Shown here one piece after another: positions 31,649 to 40,457 of a DNA stretch of 64,000 nucleotides. A model generated the notes under the pieces. That model had not been told where the DNA came from and made no database searches. It saw nothing but the letters and a program-made list of their open reading frames with translations. Both the position numbers and the translations under genes were made by a program. The stretch is from Archangium violaceum Cb vi76 (GTDB taxonomy: Bacteria > Myxococcota > Myxococcia > Myxococcales > Myxococcaceae), in the NCBI RefSeq assembly GCF_000733295.1, contig NZ_JPMI01000079.1:105537-169536 (forward strand), written 5' to 3'. Position 1 is the stretch's first letter; each line of letters starts with the position of its first letter.

Positions 31649-34213
31649 TCATTCCTGACGGCACGGCAGCTCGACGGTGAAGGTGGAGCCCTGGCCGGGG
31701 CGGCTGTCCACGCGGATGGTGCCGCCCATGGCCTCCACGATGCTGCGGGTGATGTAGAGCCCCAGCCCCAGGCCTCCATAGTGGCGGTCCGAGACGGCCC
31801 GCTCGAACTTGCCGAAGATGCGCTCCTGGGCTTCCGGTGAGATGCCAATGCCCTCGTCGCGCACCACCAGCCGGGCCAGGTGGCCCTCGCTCTCCGCGCG
31901 GACGTGGATGGGGCGGCCGGCGCCGTAGCGGATGGCGTTGGAGAGCAGGTTGGTGACGATCTGCTCCAGCCGCAGCCGGTCCCACCGGCCGGGCACGTGC
32001 GCCTCTCCCTCCACCCTCAGCTTCGAGCCCACCCGGGCCGCCTCGGGCGCGAACCAGGCCGCCACCTCGCCCAGCACCTCGCCCAGGTCCGTGTTCTCCG
32101 GCTCCAGCGCCAGTTTCCCCTGGGCGATGCGGCTGACGTCGAACAGGGCGTTGAGCAACGTGGAGAGCTTCCACAACTGGCGTCTGGCCATGGCCACGTG
32201 CCGTTGGAGCGACTCGGGGTGGCTCTCTCCCGCGCAGCACCGGGGAATCTCACGGGACAGGGCGGTGAGCTTGAGGTTCAGGGGCGTGAGCGGCGTCTTC
32301 AGCTCATGGGAGGCCACCGAGAGGAACTCGTCGCGCAGTTGCACCGCGAGCTGGGCCTCGCGGTACAGGCGGGCGTTGTCCACCGCGAGCGCGGCCCGGC
32401 GCGCCAGGTCCTCGGCCAGCCGTTGCTCCTCCGGGCCGTAGGAGCGGCTCGCGCGGGGCAGGCCCCCCCGGCAGTAGAAGAAGGCCAGGGCCCCGAAGGT
32501 GCGGTCGCGGGCGTGCAGGGGGACGATCAGCGAGGAGGTGACGCCCGTGCCACGCAGCAGCTCCAGGTGCCGGGCGTCGCTCGCGTGGCGCGTGAGCTGC
32601 TCATCGGTCACCTCGGCCCGCAGCTCCGTGCGGCCCGTGCGGATGACGGCCCCGGGCCCGGAGACATCCTCGAGCCGCGGGGGACGGTGGCGGGCCAGCT
32701 CCTGGGCGAGCTCCCTGCGGATCGGATCCACATGGGCCACCGCCAGCCGGCGCAGGCCGCCCTCCGGCTCGACCATGTCCAGCGCGCAACCATCTCCGAG
32801 GGCGGGCACGGCCCGCTGGACCACGTGGGACAGCGTGGCCTCGTAGTCCAGCGAGCCGGCCAGCGTCTCGCTCACCGAGGCGAGGAAGGTCTGGTGGGTC
32901 TCGGCGCGCTTGAGCGCGGTGATGTCCATGAAGCTGGCCACCGCCGCGTGCAGCTCCCCCCGCGCATCCCAGATGGGCCCGGCGTTGATGAGGAAGACCC
33001 GCACGGAGCCATCGGGCCGGTCGTAGAGCAGCTCCTCCTGGGGTGTGGGCTCGCCGGTGGCCAGCACCCGTGCCAGGGGATACTCCTCCGCCGTGTAGCG
33101 CCGCCCATCCGGGTGGATGGCGTGGTACTGGGCATATTCCCTCGCGCACGTGCATGGGAGCATGGGGTGGCCCATGAGCAACTCGGCCTGGGCGTTGAAG
33201 TTCAAGGTCCGCCCGGAGGGGGCCTCGACGAGGTGCACCGCGACGGGGAGCTGCTGGAGGATGGCCTGCAGGCGTTGGTGCTGGAACTCCAACTGCTCGT
33301 GGAGCCGCTCCCGTTCCCGCTGCGCCCGGCGGAAGGGGGTGATGTCGAAGATGAAGCCCTCCAGTGCCCGCACCTCCTCGTCCGGCCCGAGGATGGCCGC
33401 TCCCCGCTCCCAGACCCAACGCTCCTCTCCCGTGCGCGTGTGGATGCGATAGGTCAGCGTGAAGGGCGAGTGGGTGGCGAGCGCCTCCGTCATCTCCTTC
33501 TGGATGCGAGGAGCGTCCTCGGGGTGGAGCAGCTCCCCCCAGGTCACGCGCCGCTCCATGAAGTCCTCGGGGGTGTAGCCGCTGAGGGACCGGGCGGCCT
33601 GACTGGCATAGGTCCGGGTCCAGGGCTCCTCGGGCAGGCCGCGGTAGACCATCCCCGGCACGTTTTCCAGCAGCGTTCTCAGCATGCGCTCGCTCTCTCG
33701 TGCGGCCGCTTCGGCCTGCTCGGCCCGCTCCAGCGCCCTCCGCATCAGGGTCTGCCGCCGGTGCTGCTCGAGGTAGATCTCCACCTTGAGGCGGAAGATG
33801 TCCGGCGAGAGGGGCTCCAGGATGCAGTCCACCGTCCCCAGGGCGTAGCCGCGCAGCAGATCCGCCTCGCCACAGGAGCTCGTTCCGAGGAAGAGCACGG
33901 GGATGTAGCGGGCGCGCGGATGCGCGAGCAGGCGGCGGGCCGTCTCGATGCCCACGGTCCAGCTCCGCCGGGCGTCGACGATGATGCAGGCGAGTGACTC
34001 GTCGAGCAGCGCCCCCAGGTCCTCGCTCCAGGGGACCGCCTTGTGCCGGGGAGACTCCAGGGGCGCCAGGAACTCCTCCAGGCCCGTCAGGTCCTCCATC
34101 AGCTCGCCCACGAGCAGGAGCGCGCTGGCCGTCTCCTCCGGGACTTCTCCGGTTCCTCCCGGCTCGAGCGCGAGCCCGGGTGGGGGTTGTGACCCTGGCT
34201 GCGTTCCCCACAT
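31649..34213 (-). CDS. receiver-PAS-PAS-GAF histidine kinase
   Basis: 854 residues from ATG 34213 behind AAGGAGGACAG. Degenerate receiver-like region at about 30-155 (CIIVDARRSW, DCILEPLSPD); PAS with PAC at about 175-300; second PAS at about 315-430; GAF at about 445-610; HisKA with ASHELKTPLTPL (H636); HATPase with DEGIGI and GLGLGLYITRSIV. No membrane segments, so a cytoplasmic sensor. Its C-terminal 400 residues are nearly the same as those of the next kinase upstream, so they arose by duplication. No response regulator lies beside it. Confidence 0.93.
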   Translation of the reverse strand: MWGTQPGSQPPPGLALEPGGTGEVPEETASALLLVGELMEDLTGLEEFLAPLESPRHKAVPWSEDLGALLDESLACIIVDARRSWTVGIETARRLLAHPRARYIPVLFLGTSSCGEADLLRGYALGTVDCILEPLSPDIFRLKVEIYLEQHRRQTLMRRALERAEQAEAAARESERMLRTLLENVPGMVYRGLPEEPWTRTYASQAARSLSGYTPEDFMERRVTWGELLHPEDAPRIQKEMTEALATHSPFTLTYRIHTRTGEERWVWERGAAILGPDEEVRALEGFIFDITPFRRAQRERERLHEQLEFQHQRLQAILQQLPVAVHLVEAPSGRTLNFNAQAELLMGHPMLPCTCAREYAQYHAIHPDGRRYTAEEYPLARVLATGEPTPQEELLYDRPDGSVRVFLINAGPIWDARGELHAAVASFMDITALKRAETHQTFLASVSETLAGSLDYEATLSHVVQRAVPALGDGCALDMVEPEGGLRRLAVAHVDPIRRELAQELARHRPPRLEDVSGPGAVIRTGRTELRAEVTDEQLTRHASDARHLELLRGTGVTSSLIVPLHARDRTFGALAFFYCRGGLPRASRSYGPEEQRLAEDLARRAALAVDNARLYREAQLAVQLRDEFLSVASHELKTPLTPLNLKLTALSREIPRCCAGESHPESLQRHVAMARRQLWKLSTLLNALFDVSRIAQGKLALEPENTDLGEVLGEVAAWFAPEAARVGSKLRVEGEAHVPGRWDRLRLEQIVTNLLSNAIRYGAGRPIHVRAESEGHLARLVVRDEGIGISPEAQERIFGKFERAVSDRHYGGLGLGLYITRSIVEAMGGTIRVDSRPGQGSTFTVELPCRQE

Positions 34214-34383
34214 CCCCCTGTCCTCCTTGATATCCCCAGGTCCAACGCCAGAAGCCCTATCGGGTCAACCTTGCGCACCCTTTGGGCCATCCGCACCCTC
34301 CCCGGTCTGGTGCGAGCCCAGCCCGGGGAGCAGGCGCTCCGGGTGAGTCCGCTGGCTGACGGGAGGCTCCGTCCTCCGTACCG

Positions 34384-36072
34384 CTAGCGCCGTGTCTCGG
34401 GGATGGGGAAGCGCGGCAGCTCGACGGTGAAGGTGGAGCCGTGGCCGGGGCGGCTGTCCACGCGGATGGTGCCGCCCATGGTCTCCACGATGCTGCGGGT
34501 GATGTAGAGCCCCAGGCCCAGGCCCCCCGAGTGGCGCTCCGAGACGGCTCGCTCGAACTTGCCGAAGATGCGCTCCTGGGCCTCCGGCGGAATGCCAATG
34601 CCCTCGTCGCGCACCACCAGGCGTGCGCGCGCTCCCACCACCGCCACGCGGGCGTGGATGGGCCGGCCGGCGCCGTAGCGGATGGCGTTGGAGAGCAGGT
34701 TGGTGACGACCTGCTCCAGCCGCAGCCGGTCCCACCAGCCGGACACATGCGCCTCTCCCTCCACCCTCAGCTCCGAGCCCACCCGGACCGCCTCGGGCGC
34801 GAACCAGGCCGACACCTCGCCCAGCACCTCGCCCAGGTCCGTGTTCTCCGGCTCCAGCTTCAGCTTCCCCCGGGAGAGGCGGCTGATGTCGAGCAGCGAG
34901 TTGATGAGCGTGGACATCTTGTGCACCTGCCGTTGGGCCACCGTCACATGGCGCTGGAGCGACTCGGAGCGGGTATCCCCGGCACAGCACCGCGGCAGCT
35001 CCCGGGACAGGGCGGAGAGCTTGAGGTGCAGGGGGGTCAGCGGTGTCTTCAGCTCGTGCGAGGCCACCGAGAGGAACTCGTCGCGCAGTTGCACCGCGAG
35101 CTGGGCCTCGCGGTACAGGCGGGCGTTGTCCACCGCGAGCGCGGCCCGGCGCGCCAGGTCCTCGGCCAGCAACCGCTCCTCCCGGTCGTAGCCGCGGCCG
35201 GCGCGGCAGTGGAAGAAGGTGAGCGCTCCGAGGGTGCGGCCCCGGGCGTGCAGGGGCACCGTCAGCACGGAGGTGACACCGGTCTCGCGCAGCAGCTCCA
35301 GGTGCCGGGCGTCCTTCGCGTACTGGATGAACGATTCGTCCGAGACGTTCTCCAACAGCTCGGTCCTCCCCGTGCGGATGACGGCCCCGGCCCCGCCCGG
35401 ATCCTCGCGCCATTGGGGGTAGTGCCGGGACAGCTCCCACGCCAGCTCCGCCCGGGTTGGATCCACGTGGGCCACCGCCAGCCGGCGCAGGCTGCCGTCC
35501 GGCTCGAGCATGTCCAGCAGGCACCCCTCCCCGAGCATCGGCACCGCCCGCTGCACCACGTGCGCCAGCGTGTCCTCGTAGTCGAGCGAGCTGGCCAGGG
35601 TCTCGCTCACCGAGGACAGGAAGGCCTGGCGGTGCTCCGCCCGCTTGAAGGGGGTGATGTCGGTGATGAAGCCCTCCAGGAGCGCCGCCCCGTCCGGGCT
35701 CTCGCCGATGCCCATCCCGCGCTCCCACACCCAGCGCTCCTCTCCCGTCCGGGTGTGGATCCGATAGGCGAGGGTGAAGGCCGTCCGCGAGGCGAGCGCC
35801 GCGTGGATCGTCTCCAGGACCCGCTGGAGGTCCTCCGGGTGGATCAGCTCCCGCCAGAAGACGTGGCCTCCGATGAAGCCCTCGGGGGCATACCCGGTGA
35901 GCTCGAGGACACCCGGGCTGACGTACATCGGGGGGGAGTGGGGCTCATCGGGGCACCGGTAGGCCATGCCCCGGAGGTTTCCCAGCAGGGTGCGCAGCAT
36001 GCGCTCGCTGTCGCTCTCGCGGGCCGGCGCTGGAGCGGGTGGAGGTCCGGCTTCCGGCTGGGGTCCCCACAT
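34384..36072 (-). CDS. PAS-GAF histidine kinase
   Basis: 562 residues; ATG 36072 chosen for AGGAGGACAGGC upstream and because the start MWGPQP mirrors MWGTQP of the paralogue at 34213. PAS-PAC at about 25-150, GAF at about 165-315, HisKA with ASHELKTPLTPL (H339), HATPase with DEGIGI and GLGLGLYITRSIV. Compared with the paralogue it lacks the receiver-like part and one PAS. Signals are unknown; the GAF and kinase cores are conserved, so both may feed the same target. Confidence 0.92.
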   Translation of the reverse strand: MWGPQPEAGPPPAPAPARESDSERMLRTLLGNLRGMAYRCPDEPHSPPMYVSPGVLELTGYAPEGFIGGHVFWRELIHPEDLQRVLETIHAALASRTAFTLAYRIHTRTGEERWVWERGMGIGESPDGAALLEGFITDITPFKRAEHRQAFLSSVSETLASSLDYEDTLAHVVQRAVPMLGEGCLLDMLEPDGSLRRLAVAHVDPTRAELAWELSRHYPQWREDPGGAGAVIRTGRTELLENVSDESFIQYAKDARHLELLRETGVTSVLTVPLHARGRTLGALTFFHCRAGRGYDREERLLAEDLARRAALAVDNARLYREAQLAVQLRDEFLSVASHELKTPLTPLHLKLSALSRELPRCCAGDTRSESLQRHVTVAQRQVHKMSTLINSLLDISRLSRGKLKLEPENTDLGEVLGEVSAWFAPEAVRVGSELRVEGEAHVSGWWDRLRLEQVVTNLLSNAIRYGAGRPIHARVAVVGARARLVVRDEGIGIPPEAQERIFGKFERAVSERHSGGLGLGLYITRSIVETMGGTIRVDSRPGHGSTFTVELPRFPIPETRR

Positions 36073-36190
36073 GCCTGTCCTCCTGCCCCCTGCCGGGTAT
36101 TCAGGGGGTGACACTTGGGCAACCCCTCGGGCTTCCCGGCTCGTTCCGGGCCACCGGGCACCCGGGGCGAAGCCCGCCAGGCTGGAGTCC

Positions 36191-36249
36191 GGAACCCGGA
36201 AAATCCGCCGGAAAATGGGCGGAAAATCCCCGCCGTCAGGTTCCCGGCG
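36191..36249 (-). promoter_or_regulatory. recurrent intergenic element, copy 3
   Basis: Read on the minus strand: CGCCGGGAACCTGACGGCGGGG, then three copies of ATTTTCCG spaced 11-12 bases (plus-strand CGGAAAAT at 36197, 36209 and 36220). This is the longest copy of the element seen at 4811 and 18105. It points toward the PAS-GAF kinase start 119 bases away. The rest of 36073-36428, between divergent kinase and sigma genes, shows no other gene. Confidence 0.35.
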
Positions 36250-36428
36250 CCGGTTCCGTCGCTGTCCCCCAGTACCCCTCGTGTGCCCTCTGTCGGACAT
36301 CCGAGGGTCGTGTCATCGGGAGACTTCCTTCGGATGCCGTCGTGCTACCTTGACCCGCCGTTTCAGCGAACCCCACCCTGCCCAGGCGGGGAGCTCGTGC
36401 CTCCCGGCGGCGTTCCGAGGACCTTCTG

Positions 36429-37091
36429 GTGTTCGACGATCTCACGGATGACGAACTGTTCGCAGAGGTGCTCCAGCGCCGCGCCGGAGGCGCGGCCGTG
36501 GGAGCCCCGCTTGGCGCGCTGTGTGAGCGCTGGGCCCGTCCGGCCCGCTATGTCATCTCCAAGATTCAGGCCAGCTATGGCCGTGGCTCTCCGGCGGACG
36601 CGGACGAGCTCTATCAGGACGCGGTCGGCAAGTTCCTCGACCGGGGACTGGACCAGTTCCGGGGCGTCTCCGAGCAGATGCCCGGGCGCAGCGCGTCTCC
36701 CAAGACGTTCTTCCTGCGCATCGTCAAGCACGTGGCCATCGACTTCTACCGGCGCCAGCGCGAGGACCTCGCGCCCGGGGTGTCGGATCCCGATGAGGCC
36801 ATGGAGGAGCCTGCCTCCGAGGTGGCTCGCGCGGTGGACCTGTCCCGGCGGCGCGAGGAGCGCACCGAGGCCCAGGAGCTCTACTGGCGTGCCTTCGAGC
36901 GTTTGCAGCAGGAGCACCCCAAGGAAGCGGGTGCATGGGAGCTGTACCACCACCAGGACGTCGAGGATCACGAGGAATGTGCCCGGCGCCTGAACATCAG
37001 CGTGGTCAACTCGTACAAGCGCGTGAGCCGCGCACAGGCCTACCTACGGCTCTATCTGCTCGACCTCCAGCAGGAGGGCGGGCACGAGTGA
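36429..37091 (+). CDS. ECF-like RNA polymerase sigma factor
   Basis: 220 residues from GTG 36429, GAGGACC upstream. Region 2 is visible as DELYQDAVGKFLDRG, then FFLRIVKHVAIDFYRRQR (about 96-113), the helix that binds the -10 element; region 4 is the C-terminal helical part with CARRLNISVVNSYKRVSRAQ. Sequence is divergent from standard ECF factors. The downstream gene, 30 bases away, carries zinc motifs typical of anti-sigma factors, which supports the call. Confidence 0.8.
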   Translation: MFDDLTDDELFAEVLQRRAGGAAVGAPLGALCERWARPARYVISKIQASYGRGSPADADELYQDAVGKFLDRGLDQFRGVSEQMPGRSASPKTFFLRIVKHVAIDFYRRQREDLAPGVSDPDEAMEEPASEVARAVDLSRRREERTEAQELYWRAFERLQQEHPKEAGAWELYHHQDVEDHEECARRLNISVVNSYKRVSRAQAYLRLYLLDLQQEGGHE

Positions 37092-37121
37092 GCCCCCACG
37101 TACCCGGAGGAGGGTACTCAC

Positions 37122-38297
37122 ATGGTCGTTGACGCACTCTCTCGGTATCAGGCCCGGCGTGAGCAGCTCGTCCGGGGTGGCATGTCCAACGGTGGTTCGC
37201 TCGAGGCGATTGGAGACGTTCTCCGGCGCGCCGAGCGGTTGGGCAGAGAGGGCGTCGAGCAGGCCCTGCGGGGGTTGACCCGGGCGGACATCGACGGCTG
37301 GCTCCGGTCGCAGAAGCCCGAGGCACTTCAGCCCGCGCTGCTGCGGGCCGCGGAGGAAGCCGCCGAGGCCGCGCTGGGAGAGGAGGGGGAAGAAGCCGAG
37401 GTGTGGCGCACCTCCTCGATGGACGGACTTTCCGCGCGCGACCGGGCCGAGTCCGCCGCACGGGCCATCGGCGAGTGGGAATCCATTCATGGGACGCTGG
37501 ATGGCGAGGCGGCGGCACGGTGGAAGGCATTTCGCGATGGTCTGGGACGTCTGGATACGGTGCTGCGTCCCAAGGCCCGCTGGTTCATCCCACTCAACCC
37601 ACAACGCCGGGCCGAGCGGGACATATTGGATACGGCCGAGCGGACCCGGGCCTGGTGGTTCACGGAGCGCGCCGAGTGTGACGACTTCCTGGCCGCGCTG
37701 AGTGCCCGCCCCGAGCGACCGAGTCCCCATCTGCAGAGCTGTGGCGATTGCCGCGCGGACCTGTCGAATACCGAGGCGGTCGAAGTTCCCCCCAAGAGGC
37801 ACCTGAGCGCGGATGACCTGTGGCGCTTCGACATGGGGATGATGTCGGCGGTGGAGTTGAAGTGGGTGGATGGGCACACGGAGAAATGTATCGAGTGTGC
37901 ACAGGCCATCTGGGCGTTGGAGGAGGGGGACGAGGCCATCGAGCAGGCGCAGGACGAGCAGGCGGCCCCCGCGGCCCGCGGCTCGCGGAGCATGGAGAAT
38001 CCCGCGCGCAGGCCTGGAGCGGCGCGCCATCCCGAGCAGCGTGAAGTGCTGGAGGAGCGGCGGGAGTTCCGCGTGGTGCTCGTGAGGGAGCGTCAGCGGG
38101 CCCGGCTCCTGGTTCAACCCCTCGCGGGGCGTGCCGTGACGGCGGCCGTGTTCCTGGCTCCCGGCAAGCCCTCGCTCAAGCCGCAACAAGGCCCCGAAGG
38201 TCTCCAATTCGATCTCGGCACCGGGGGCGGTCGCACCGCCCACCTCATGGTGCGGGTGGGCAACAGCGAGATCTTCGAGCGCGACTTTTCGTTCTGA
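37122..38297 (+). CDS. putative soluble anti-sigma factor with two HxxxCxxC motifs
   Basis: 391 residues, ATG behind GGAGGAGGG. No signal or membrane segment. Two zinc anti-sigma (ZAS) signatures occur: HLQSCGDC (H203, C207, C210) and HTEKCIEC (H252, C256, C259). A helical N-terminal half and a beta-rich C-terminal domain (FRVVLVRERQRARLLVQPL) surround them. ZAS proteins hold their cognate ECF factor and release it on a redox or other cue; two motifs in one soluble protein is unusual. Co-transcribed with the sigma gene. Confidence 0.6.
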   Translation: MVVDALSRYQARREQLVRGGMSNGGSLEAIGDVLRRAERLGREGVEQALRGLTRADIDGWLRSQKPEALQPALLRAAEEAAEAALGEEGEEAEVWRTSSMDGLSARDRAESAARAIGEWESIHGTLDGEAAARWKAFRDGLGRLDTVLRPKARWFIPLNPQRRAERDILDTAERTRAWWFTERAECDDFLAALSARPERPSPHLQSCGDCRADLSNTEAVEVPPKRHLSADDLWRFDMGMMSAVELKWVDGHTEKCIECAQAIWALEEGDEAIEQAQDEQAAPAARGSRSMENPARRPGAARHPEQREVLEERREFRVVLVRERQRARLLVQPLAGRAVTAAVFLAPGKPSLKPQQGPEGLQFDLGTGGGRTAHLMVRVGNSEIFERDFSF

Positions 38298-38325
38298 TTG
38301 GCGTTCCAGGCGGGGGTAGTGCCCG

Positions 38326-38351
38326 CTCACTCGTTGACGTCAACGAGTGAG
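38326..38351. promoter_or_regulatory. perfect 26-bp palindrome upstream of GIY-YIG gene
   Basis: CTCACTCGTTGAC (38326-38338) is followed directly by its exact complement to 38351. There is no loop and no T-run, so it is not a terminator; it is more like a dimer binding site. It lies 30 bases before the GIY-YIG start and just after the anti-sigma gene, at the point where GC drops. Confidence 0.7.
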
Positions 38352-38380
38352 TCCTACCGGCCGAGGGAGATGAGGAGAAC

Positions 38381-39259
38381 GTGAAACTATTTCAGCTGCT
38401 AGCTGCGGTCGGCGGGCCGGTCACGCCGAAGACCTCCAAGGTGCACTGGGCAGTCCATAACAAGATCGAAGATCCTTTGGACGAATACTTGGAGGGCAAC
38501 TTCGACAGGTGGCAGGCAGAGCAGAGCCAACGGAACTTCGAGCGCGAGCACGTCATCTCCTTTGTTCGCTTGCCCGGCAACGGGAGATGGCTCTTCGTGG
38601 GCTGCTACAAGAGACTGGGCCAGCCGAAGGCTGAGAACGGTGGCCTCCTGTACGACCTGGAGTTCCTGGAGGACTACAGGGAACTTGCAGGACGTCTGGT
38701 CGTGTACTGGGAGAAGCCATTTCGGAATTCCTACCCGAACGGCGAAACGATCGCGAGTGAGGTTGAGGTATCCGAAGTGTTGGCGCAGAGGATGTCTGTC
38801 TCGGAATTCAAGGGCTTCAAGTACGTCCGGCTGCCCTTCAAGCATCTTGAGGTCATCGTCAAGGAGCAGGAGCCTTCATGGCGCGGCGCGCTCTCCAGTG
38901 TGGCTGGGGTGTACGTCATTACCGACCGTGGCGCTAACAAGCTCTACGTTGGAAGCGCGTACGGTGTCGACGGCATCTGGGGCAGGTGGAGCCAGTACAC
39001 CGACGGACATGGGCACAACAAGCTTCTCAAAGACCTCGTTGGGGCCGAGGGCATCGAGCGTGCGGAACACTTCTGTTTCTCCATCCTTGAGACCGCCGAC
39101 ATTGATACCGATTCCAACGAGGTCATCGCGCGCGAGAACCATTGGAAAGATGTGCTCCTTACGAGGCAGGCCGGCTACAACGCCGCTGAGGGTCGGCGCT
39201 CTTCGTCCAAGCCTTTGGACGGCATTGCGCAAGTCGTTGCCCGGCCGGCTGTGCGGTGA
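38381..39259 (+). CDS. GIY-YIG nuclease domain protein
   Basis: 292 residues from GTG 38381 with GAGGAGAAC upstream. The first 170 residues form an unknown domain (HVISFVRLPGNGRWLFVGCY). The GIY-YIG catalytic fold follows: GVYVI (176-180) and LYVGSA (188-193), then GRWSQY and a glutamate-bearing segment near NEVIARENHWKDVLL (about 247-261). This family cleaves DNA. GC and codon use are lower than the neighbours. The next gene overlaps by GTGA and resembles a SUKH immunity protein, so a toxin-immunity or defence role is likely. Confidence 0.85.
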   Translation: MKLFQLLAAVGGPVTPKTSKVHWAVHNKIEDPLDEYLEGNFDRWQAEQSQRNFEREHVISFVRLPGNGRWLFVGCYKRLGQPKAENGGLLYDLEFLEDYRELAGRLVVYWEKPFRNSYPNGETIASEVEVSEVLAQRMSVSEFKGFKYVRLPFKHLEVIVKEQEPSWRGALSSVAGVYVITDRGANKLYVGSAYGVDGIWGRWSQYTDGHGHNKLLKDLVGAEGIERAEHFCFSILETADIDTDSNEVIARENHWKDVLLTRQAGYNAAEGRRSSSKPLDGIAQVVARPAVR

Positions 39260-39729
39260 ATTGGCTGAGGAAGGGTCCTTTGGCCGTGACGATGACGATT
39301 CGCTGGAAGCCCTATCTCCGAGACGAGTCTCATTCCATTGATGTCGACAGGCTCCAGCCTGTCGAGCAGGCCTGGGGAGTCAGGCTCCCTGAGGCTTACA
39401 AGCAGCTCGTCTGCCGCTACCAGGGAATGGCTCCCGAGCCTTGTGTCTTCGACGTCGGTGGAGCCGAGGATGTCTTCAACGACCTCCTGACCATCACTCC
39501 CATCGAAGGGCGGGAGTCGTATTCGGTCATGCGAGTCTATGAAGTGCTCGCGCCCCAGCTCCCGCCAGGAATCTTCCCCTTTGGGAGAACCCCCGGCGGC
39601 GAATACCTGTGCTTCGATTTCAGGAGTACTCCTGACACGCCTAGGGTCGTCCTCGTGACCAGCGAGCTATCCATCCTCTCCGTCGCGAACAGCTTCCAAG
39701 CGTTCCTGGAGGGGCTTCGCGACGGATGA
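39256..39729 (+). CDS. SMI1/KNR4 (SUKH)-like protein
   Basis: 157 residues; GTG at 39256 overlaps the GIY-YIG stop (GTGA), which indicates coupling, though GTG 39286 is also possible. The fold pattern is that of SUKH proteins: VEQAWGVRLPEAYKQLVCRY, then FNDLLTITPI, GIFPFGRTPGGEYLCFDF and ANSFQAFLEGL. SUKH proteins are common immunity proteins to nuclease toxins. Pairing with the nuclease immediately upstream gives the likely role. Confidence 0.82.
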   Translation: MNWLRKGPLAVTMTIRWKPYLRDESHSIDVDRLQPVEQAWGVRLPEAYKQLVCRYQGMAPEPCVFDVGGAEDVFNDLLTITPIEGRESYSVMRVYEVLAPQLPPGIFPFGRTPGGEYLCFDFRSTPDTPRVVLVTSELSILSVANSFQAFLEGLRDG

Positions 39730-39747
39730 AGATCGTACCAGCCACGC

Positions 39748-40407
39748 CTACCGGCCGAGCTGCTGCAGCTCTCCCGACGGAGCCACCTTCACACCCTGGG
39801 GCGCCGAGTGCGCAAGGGCGACCATGGCCCGTGCCACCGTGCGGGCCTCGATGGGGCGGCTCGCCAGCGGGCGCAGCAGGGGCGCGAGCACCCGCGAGGC
39901 GACGATGGCCACGTGCTCACCCGGACGGCTCTCGGCGCGCTCTCCGAGCAGCAGCGACGGCTGGAGGATGACGAGCGACTCGAAGTCCATGCCCTTGAGG
40001 GCCTCCTCCGTCTCGCCCTTCACGCGGTTGTAGAAGACGCGCGAGCGCGCATCCGCGCCGAGCGCCGTCACCACGAGGAATCGCTGAACGCCCGCCTTCT
40101 TCGCGGCGCTCGCGAAGGCCAGCACGGCGTCATGATCCACGGCGCGGAAGGACTCCTGGCTGCCGGCCTTCTTGATGGTGGTGCCCAGGCAGCAGAAGGC
40201 GTCCTGGGCGGGAGGCAGGGTCTCACTCCCGAGCCGGGCGAAGTCCACGGTGTGCTGGACGAGCTTCGGGTGCTGTTTGGGCAGCGGGCGGCGGCCCAGG
40301 GAGTGAACTTCCCGGTACCGCGGGTCCTCGAGCAGCGCGTCGAGCAGGAAGCCTCCGACGAGCCCGCTCGCGCCGGTCACGAGCGCGGTGCGTGTTTGCG
40401 TTTCCAT
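39748..40407 (-). CDS. NAD(P)-binding oxidoreductase, atypical SDR
   Basis: 219 residues from ATG 40407. N-terminal TALVTGASGLVGGFLLDALL is a GxxGxxG Rossmann motif; CCLGTTIKKAGSQESFRAVDHD, FLVVTALGADARSRVFYNRVKGE with the YxxxK pair, and LQPSLLLGER follow, as in HTATIP2/TIP30-like proteins. The substrate is unknown. Single gene, transcribed against the SUKH gene. Confidence 0.88.
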   Translation of the reverse strand: METQTRTALVTGASGLVGGFLLDALLEDPRYREVHSLGRRPLPKQHPKLVQHTVDFARLGSETLPPAQDAFCCLGTTIKKAGSQESFRAVDHDAVLAFASAAKKAGVQRFLVVTALGADARSRVFYNRVKGETEEALKGMDFESLVILQPSLLLGERAESRPGEHVAIVASRVLAPLLRPLASRPIEARTVARAMVALAHSAPQGVKVAPSGELQQLGR

Positions 40408-40457
40408 GCGCGCGATGCTCAGCACAACCCGCGCGTGGGCGCCAGGGGCACGCGGGT

